Source of the DNA: UBA8515 sp036170795
Lineage (GTDB): Bacteria > Patescibacteriota > Minisyncoccia > Phycocordibacterales > UBA9973
Length of the DNA stretch: 8,124 bases
Reading direction: 5' to 3'
Assembly: GCA_036170795.1 (NCBI GenBank)
Contig: JAVHPX010000048.1
Location: 1-8,124, forward strand
Numbering within the stretch: position 1 is the stretch's first letter; the number at the start of each line of letters is the position of its first letter. The notes below the pieces were generated by a model. It had not been told where the DNA came from. It was given only the letters and a program-made list of their open reading frames with translations, and searched no databases. The translations under genes were made by a program, and so were the position numbers. Shown here piece after piece: positions 5,874-8,124 of the stretch.

Positions 5874-6485
5874 TTATTTATTTTCTTGATATGACCCTGG
5901 TAAATAGTTGATACTATCTATTGGTAAAAGTCTTAGATAAGCTCTTCCTACCATAAGTTTTTTAGGTAGAATACCCCAAGAACGAGAATCAGAACTACGA
6001 TTTCTATTGTCTCCCATAACAAAGAATTCATTATCTCCAGTATTAAATTCACCTGTTGGTGTGAATAACTTTTCATTTATATAAGGTTCTTTTAGAACTA
6101 TACCTTTAGGATATTCTTTATTTATAATTGTTACCTTATCCTCATTTACAATTATTTTTTCATTTGGCATACCAATAATACGTTTGATAAAAAAACGTGA
6201 TGGATCTTTAGGATAATGAAAAATAACAACATCACCACGATGCGGACCATATAAAATATAAGATATCTCATCAACAATTAAATATTGGCCATTATGGAAA
6301 GTAGGGAACATTGAATCACCACTAACTACAAATGGTTGTGCAATAAACATTCGGATAGGTATAACGATTGCAAGAGCAATAGCAGCAAACTTTATTAAAT
6401 CAAATATGCTCTCGGCATGTTGTTTAAGTTTTGATTTTATAATAGGAACAGATTTTAATGTCTTTTCTTGAGTATTATTTTCCAT
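5874..6485 (-). CDS. lepB: Signal peptidase I
   Basis: Membrane-bound serine protease (S26) that cuts signal peptides from exported proteins, which would include the two secreted proteins encoded in this window. The 203 aa protein has one N-terminal membrane segment (about 28-48), so the catalytic domain faces outward. The active site is complete. The nucleophile is S58 in SGDSMFPT and the general base is K101 in FFIKRIIGMPNE. Supporting blocks are RGDVVIFHYP (83-92) and GDNRNRSSDSRSWG (158-171). The length and single anchor resemble Gram-positive-type SPases rather than the longer E. coli enzyme. It is the first gene of lepB-hisS-def-fmt. The ATG at 6485 has no Shine-Dalgarno, and a TAAAAT -10-like element eight bases upstream suggests a very short or absent leader. 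Confidence 0.95.
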   Translation of the reverse strand: MENNTQEKTLKSVPIIKSKLKQHAESIFDLIKFAAIALAIVIPIRMFIAQPFVVSGDSMFPTFHNGQYLIVDEISYILYGPHRGDVVIFHYPKDPSRFFIKRIIGMPNEKIIVNEDKVTIINKEYPKGIVLKEPYINEKLFTPTGEFNTGDNEFFVMGDNRNRSSDSRSWGILPKKLMVGRAYLRLLPIDSINYLPGSYQENK

Positions 6486-6520
6486 ATAAATTTATTTTAG
6501 CATATAAATACTATTGACAG
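6486..6520 (-). promoter_or_regulatory. Possible promoter for lepB-hisS-def-fmt
   Basis: On the minus strand CTGTCA (complement of 6515-6520) lies 15 bp from TAAAAT (complement of 6494-6499), which is eight bases from the lepB ATG. Spacing is short and the -35 matches only four of six positions, so this is tentative. Its -35 overlaps the -35 of the opposing plus-strand promoter at 6514-6543, so the two could interfere. Confidence 0.35.
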
Positions 6521-6543
6521 AATAGGTTAATATGTTTTATAAT
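6514..6543 (+). promoter_or_regulatory. Perfect-consensus promoter pointing into the heptamer array
   Basis: TTGACA (6514-6519), 18 bp spacer, TATAAT (6538-6543): both hexamers are exact sigma-70 consensus, the best promoter in the window. The predicted start is about 6550, the base before the first ATAAAAT heptamer. No plus-strand gene lies downstream, and the hairpin at 6579-6623 should end the transcript after about 80 bases. The sequence CTATTGACA is shared with the -35 region of the glucosaminidase gene. Confidence 0.5.
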
Positions 6544-6550
6544 ATTTTAT

Positions 6551-6592
6551 ATAAAATATAAAATATAAAATATAAAATATAAAATATAAAAT
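6551..6592. repeat. Six perfect tandem copies of the heptamer ATAAAAT
   Basis: ATAAAAT repeats exactly six times without interruption. An inverted copy (ATTTTAT, 6544-6550) abuts the first unit, and two more inverted copies (6609-6615 and 6616-6622) follow the GC core of the hairpin. The array is noncoding, lying between the lepB promoter and the 3' end of the peptidoglycan-binding protein gene. Slipped-strand replication would explain both its perfection and a probable variation in copy number. Confidence 0.9.
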
Positions 6593-6623
6593 CCGCTCAC
6601 ATGAGCGGATTTTATATTTTATA
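6578..6623 (-). terminator. Bidirectional terminator hairpin with GC core
   Basis: A perfect 21 bp stem (6578-6598 with 6603-6623) around the loop ACAT. The GC core CCGCTC/GAGCGG is flanked by A/T arms built from two heptamer units on each side. On the minus strand it lies 5 bases after the stop of the peptidoglycan-binding protein gene and gives GAGCGG followed by ATTTTATATTTT, a good terminator. On the plus strand the core is likewise followed by ATTTTATATTTTAT, so it should also stop the short plus-strand transcript. Confidence 0.85.
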
Positions 6624-6627
6624 AATT

Positions 6628-7296
6628 TTAATTTACTTTAATTGGTGTACCAAAGAATGTACATCCTTGATTAAATTGATATGTACTAGAACATGTTGCT
6701 TCTATATATATATCATCACCGTCTTCTCCTGATCTTGGAATCCATTTTTCTTGACCATCATTAGGAGTATCTTTTGCGATTGTTCTTATCAATTTGTATG
6801 TATCAGGAGTATCTGAAACTTTTCTTAAAAGATTAATATTTACTCCAACACCTTCTGGGTAGTTAGAAGTTTGCCATCTAATAATTTTACTATTAGATAA
6901 TACCACAGAAGCAGCTAATCCATTATCAGAACTTGAAACTGATTTTATAGAAATTGTTGCAGGAATAACTTTTGTAGAAGTTGTTTGCATAGCTATTATT
7001 TTATTTATGGATGCACGAGTAACAGGACCTAAATATCCTGTTGATTGAATACCTTGACTTACTTGAAATGCACGAACTGCTTTTTTTGTAAGATTAAAAT
7101 AATTTCCGGTAGGTGCAACTTTTAAGAATCCTTGACTAGACAAAAAATTTTGAAGTTTCATAACTTCAGTAGAATTTTTTGACCCAAAACCAAAAGATGT
7201 ATTAAACAAAACAGTTTCTGTGGCTGCTTCAGAAACGATACTTATAAAAACAAATAAAACAAAACTTAATATTGAAATTATAATAAATTTTTTCAT
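6628..7296 (-). CDS. Secreted peptidoglycan-binding protein with Kre9/KNH-like C-terminal domain
   Basis: Exported protein of 222 aa expected to attach to the cell wall; no catalytic domain is visible. Residues 1-25 are a classical signal peptide (MKK, hydrophobic core, then SEA-A before TETV), probably cut after A24 or A25. Residues 41-100 form a PG_binding_1 domain: EVMKLQNFLSSQGFL, PTGNYFNLTKKAVRAFQ, GIQSTGYLGPVTRASI. A linker rich in T/S leads to a beta-rich domain (about 113-222) with IIRWQTSN, VNINLLRK, IAKDTPNDGQEKWIP and DDIYIEAT. These resemble the Kre9/KNH-like (Ser-Thr-rich GPI-anchor family) pattern often attached to such proteins in Parcubacteria. C202 and C212 could form a disulfide after export. 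The gene is monocistronic, with a TATAAT six bases before its ATG and a hairpin right after its stop. A surface or wall-anchoring role is likely; the ligand of the C-terminal domain is unknown. Confidence 0.85.
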   Translation of the reverse strand: MKKFIIISILSFVLFVFISIVSEAATETVLFNTSFGFGSKNSTEVMKLQNFLSSQGFLKVAPTGNYFNLTKKAVRAFQVSQGIQSTGYLGPVTRASINKIIAMQTTSTKVIPATISIKSVSSSDNGLAASVVLSNSKIIRWQTSNYPEGVGVNINLLRKVSDTPDTYKLIRTIAKDTPNDGQEKWIPRSGEDGDDIYIEATCSSTYQFNQGCTFFGTPIKVN

Positions 7297-7308
7297 ATTT
7301 ATATTATA
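7297..7308 (-). promoter_or_regulatory. -10 element for the peptidoglycan-binding protein gene, leaderless geometry
   Basis: A perfect TATAAT (complement of 7303-7308) is followed by six bases (ATAAAT) and the ATG at 7296, the same spacing as at 444 and 2681. The -35 region is weak; TTAGTA at 18 bp matches poorly. A second TATAAT lies just upstream in the same AT-rich stretch, so the exact site is not certain. Confidence 0.55.
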
Positions 7309-7400
7309 CTTTATATTATATTATGTTACTAATAGGACATGGACACTATAACATATATTATATTAAAAAGCAAGTTTATATCTTTAAAGCTTTATAGGTA

Positions 7401-7437
7401 TTGAAATTTTGGTTATACTAGTTTACAATATAAAAAT
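7401..7437 (+). promoter_or_regulatory. Promoter for pth, near-leaderless geometry
   Basis: TTGAAA (7401-7406), a 17 bp spacer and TACAAT (7424-7429), each one mismatch from consensus at ideal spacing. Eight bases separate the -10 from the ATG at 7438, so the leader should be 0-2 bases. Confidence 0.7.
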
Positions 7438-8025
7438 ATGATACTAATAGTAGGACTTGGAAATCCTGGAAAAGAATATGAAAAGACTCATCATAATACT
7501 GGACGGATTATTTTGGAGTATATTGCTAAGGATAATGATTTTAGTGATTGGAAAAAAGATATAAAAACAAAATCTCTTCGTACAAAAGGTGAAATTAATG
7601 ATGAAAAGTTTGATTTCATGTTACCAGAAACATTTATGAATAATTCAGGTAATGCTATTGCATCAGTTATTGATGATAAAAAGAAATTAAAAAATCTTGT
7701 CGTTATTTATGATGATTTAGATATTCCAGTAGGGAATTTAAAAATTTCTTTCAATCATTCAAGTGGTGGACACAACGGACTCGAATCTGTGATCAAGCGT
7801 GTGAAATCTCGCGAGTTCATACGTATTCGTATCGGAGTATCTCCTCATACACCTACAGGAAAATTGAAGAAGCCAGCGGGTGAGGCAGCAGTATTAAAAT
7901 TCCTTCTTGGAAATTTTAAAGAAGATGAGATTAAAGAACTCAAAAAGCTTTCAAAGAAAATCTCGGACATTCTTGTCTGCCTTTCCGCTGAGGGTAAAGA
8001 TAAGGCAATGAGTTTGTATAATTAA
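7438..8025 (+). CDS. pth: Peptidyl-tRNA hydrolase
   Basis: Cytoplasmic enzyme that cleaves the ester bond of peptidyl-tRNAs dropped by ribosomes, recycling tRNA. The 195 aa protein has family length and all key residues: N9 in GLGNPG, catalytic H19 in YEKTHHNTG, N68 in PETFMNNSG, D93 in YDDLDIPVG and N113 in SGGHNGLESVI. The region SREFIRIRIGV (124-134) and the closing block KPAGEAAVLKFLLGNFKEDE are also typical; about ten residues between them (SPHTPTGKLK) form a slightly enlarged loop. The start at 7438 is set by the conserved MILIVGLGNPG and by a promoter that leaves almost no leader. Base composition changes within the gene: the first 300 bases are about 27% G+C, whereas about 7770-7880 is above 40%. 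The next gene begins directly on the base after its stop codon. Confidence 0.96.
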   Translation: MILIVGLGNPGKEYEKTHHNTGRIILEYIAKDNDFSDWKKDIKTKSLRTKGEINDEKFDFMLPETFMNNSGNAIASVIDDKKKLKNLVVIYDDLDIPVGNLKISFNHSSGGHNGLESVIKRVKSREFIRIRIGVSPHTPTGKLKKPAGEAAVLKFLLGNFKEDEIKELKKLSKKISDILVCLSAEGKDKAMSLYN

Positions 8026-8124
8026 ATGCAAAAATATATTCAACATGAAGGGAAAGTTATAGAAACGAATGATAAATTTAAACTTGTTATGGCTATTGCT
8101 CTTGATTCAACTTCAAATAATAAA
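8026..8124 (+). CDS. 5' part of an unidentified gene, cut by the window edge
   Basis: An open frame starts with ATG immediately after the pth stop (TAA-ATG, no spacer) and stays open for all 33 codons to the window end. The visible protein begins MQKYIQHEGKVIET and continues with NDKFKLVMAIALDSTSNN. I do not recognise the family; the visible part has no signal peptide or membrane segment. The abutting start, the lack of a Shine-Dalgarno and the lack of any promoter point to an operon with pth and translation coupled to it. The composition is again AT-rich like the rest of the window. It is too short to exclude chance, but the arrangement matches other junctions here. Confidence 0.55.
   Translation, partial: MQKYIQHEGKVIETNDKFKLVMAIALDSTSNNK

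Noticed and set aside
7385..7394. Palindrome TAAAGCTTTA upstream of pth, as an operator
   Set aside because: A single 10 bp AT-rich palindrome with no second copy and no regulator nearby is likely by chance in this composition.

Overview
The window is an AT-rich (about 30% G+C) stretch of bacterial chromosome, very probably from a Patescibacteria/CPR (Parcubacteria-like) genome. This assignment is an inference. It rests on short, tightly packed housekeeping genes, a secreted protein joining a peptidoglycan-binding domain to a Kre9/KNH-like beta domain (a combination I associate with Parcubacteria), the short basic-tailed hibernation factor, and the lack of Shine-Dalgarno (SD) motifs. All frames read through with the standard code, and the ABC ATPase ends at TGA in the expected place, so UGA is not recoded as glycine.

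Layout, left to right. (1) A minus-strand small coiled-coil protein of unknown function (22-444). (2) A plus-strand secreted glucosaminidase (597-1130) whose sequence looks Bacteroidetes-like, closed by a strong hairpin at 1131-1165. (3) A minus-strand NitT/TauT-type ABC importer pair, permease then ATPase (2681 down to 1202), with no substrate-binding protein in view. (4) A plus-strand ribosome hibernation factor (2798-3181), whose 3' end overlaps fmt by 17 bp. (5) A minus-strand operon lepB-hisS-def-fmt (6485 down to 3165) in which every junction is a stop codon, one base, then ATG. (6) A remarkable intergenic region (6486-6627): a perfect-consensus plus-strand promoter, six exact ATAAAAT heptamers and a GC-cored hairpin. 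(7) A minus-strand secreted peptidoglycan-binding protein (7296 down to 6628). (8) Plus-strand pth (7438-8025), followed with no gap by a gene cut off at the window edge (8026-8124).

Functionally the window combines translation (hisS, def, fmt, pth, hibernation factor) with the cell envelope (signal peptidase I, two secreted wall-directed proteins, an ABC importer). Its most unusual aspect is expression logic. None of the 12 assigned start codons has a recognisable SD. Several promoters sit so close to ATG that the mRNA should be leaderless or nearly so. Operon-internal genes are joined by one-base stop-start junctions, which fits translation by leaderless initiation plus termination-reinitiation.

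There is no tRNA, rRNA, CRISPR array or insertion sequence that I can support. No gene-free stretch exceeds 300 bases.
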